This document shows positions 63,002 through 64,000 of a DNA stretch of 64,000 nt, piece after piece. The notes beneath the pieces were generated by a model that was not told where the DNA came from, ran no database searches, and worked only from the letters and a program-made list of their open reading frames with translations. This DNA is from Rutidosis leptorrhynchoides. Lineage: Eukaryota; Streptophyta; Magnoliopsida; Asterales; Asteraceae. Position 1 is the first letter of the stretch. The number at the start of each line of letters is the position of its first letter. The stretch is taken from the NCBI RefSeq assembly GCF_046630445.1, contig NC_092334.1, forward strand, positions 190,780,501-190,844,500, written 5' to 3'. A program made the translations under genes and the position numbers.

Positions 63002-64000
63002 TTGATGGAGTTTTGTTTCCAATTGAAGGATACACTTGGTTTCAAGCTTTCATTAAGGTACTGCATTTTCTTTTGCCTACTGCTTTCTTTTATCACATCT
63101 CTACAACAAATATATGATTGTAGTTTTTAAACGTTCAGGTGACCACGAAAAATTGAAAGAATCTTCATTATATACGTGTAACTTTGAGCGTGATTATGAC
63201 TTTTATGTGACCAAGAAAAATTGAAAAAATCTTCATTATATACATGTAACTTTGAGTGTAAATATGACTTTTTTGTACTAGCACATCACCACAAGCATAT
63301 ATAACAGTTAGATATTTGGATCCACCATTATAGGTACGATGTAATCACGTAGCGAGGAAGAACATATGTTGTTCGTACTCCGAGTTCAAAATTTGGGCAA
63401 ACGAGACCAGCATGAACCATAATACATCATATGACTATAAAGTGAAATTGAAGAAAAAAATGTCGTAGCATTTTTGGCATAGCTCCAGATACGGTTTGTC
63501 TTCCTTTTTGATATCAAGTTACTTTTTGAGATATGATTATTATTCGATATATAGTTTATTGGATAATTTGTTCGTATCGAAAGTCATCTCGAATGGTAAG
63601 AAACTTTATACATATGTGACTTACAATTGTTGAGGTTTTTTCCCTACGTAACACTTATATCGGCTTCAATTGTTTGTTTTTGGTTAGATCGTGGTATTAA
63701 AGAGTCTCAAATATATCGATATACATACTGTTAATGGTTAAAGAACGTGATAAATAAAGTACTCCGTATATTAAAGAGCATGGGTTCAATGTATCAAATT
63801 CAGATTCGATCTTAACAATTGTTTAAGTTTCAAGTTTACAAAGTTATTTAATTCAGTAATCTGATGTAGTATTTCATGTGACACTCATAAGTTTATGTGA
63901 TCTGTTTTTGGGACATATGAAGTACAAATGGATACATATAGTTTTTAACTTTTATGTTGAATCTGTATATTGTGTTAGATCCTAACTAGGTTTTAACATG
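63002..64000. other. Flanking DNA, no gene recognised
   Basis: Outside the A-right LTR. Two direct copies of a 68-bp unit lie at 63,139-63,206 and 63,207-63,274, with a few differences. A frame crossing the LTR edge (62,860-63,117) is chance. Confidence 0.5.

Noticed and set aside
62860..63117. 85-codon frame crossing the end of the A-right LTR
   Set aside because: It spans the LTR boundary into flanking DNA, so it cannot be an old gene. No recognisable motif.

Overview
The window is plant nuclear DNA of the kind found in a large, repeat-rich dicot genome. There are no bacterial or organellar genes. Almost everything is nested LTR retrotransposon. The protein and LTR styles (Tekay-like chromoviruses with very long LTRs, a tRNA-Asp-primed Athila element) remind me of Asteraceae, but that is an impression I could not test. 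I see no free-standing host gene. The only host-like gene is an F-box gene carried inside a retrotransposon.

Layout, outermost to innermost. (1) 54,700-63,001 is the 3' part of a gag-pol-less element on the + strand ('A-right'). Its 3' LTR (57,818-63,001) holds a solo copia-like LTR at 62,221-62,695 with target duplication AACCT. (2) Into its upstream ORF went element 'C' (+). C's 3' internal end is 11,386-12,274 and its 3' LTR is split into 12,275-12,389 and 52,538-54,699. (3) Element 'B', a Tekay-like chromovirus on the - strand, sits in that LTR at 12,390-52,532 (target duplication ACATT). (4) A 26.7-kb Athila element (+) sits in B's 3' LTR at 15,174-41,910 (ATATC). (5) 'E4', a young Tekay-like chromovirus (+), sits in the last gene of Athila at 28,054-37,725 (TGGTC). 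To the left, an Athila-like fragment 'D' (-, 7,980-11,385) lies against C and is itself cut by another gag-pol-less element 'A-left' (-, 1-7,979), which runs off the window.

Coding content. Athila has a full-length gag-pol frame (18,680-24,283) with a single stop plus substitutions at catalytic or conserved residues, a small basic zinc-knuckle ORF (24,454-24,870), and a spliced ATHILA ORF-1-type gene (exon 1 26,143-26,184, 625-nt intron, exon 2 interrupted by E4 but exactly in frame across it). E4 has one gag-pol frame (30,856-35,312) broken only around the protease. B has a badly decayed gag-pol (42,560-47,130), yet between its primer-binding site and gag it keeps an undamaged 227-codon F-box ORF (47,472-48,155). 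D carries its own 383-codon zinc-knuckle ORF with one stop.

Non-coding signals of note: a short hairpin with compensatory changes in every Tekay-type LTR here; a GC-rich dyad pair just upstream of the Athila TATA box and repeated at two internal sites; an exact 14-mer copy of the 3' LTR-adjacent tract placed upstream of the gag position in three elements; and a quartet of GC-rich 11-mers in the E4 LTRs. The last kilobase (63,002-64,000) is flanking DNA with no recognisable gene.
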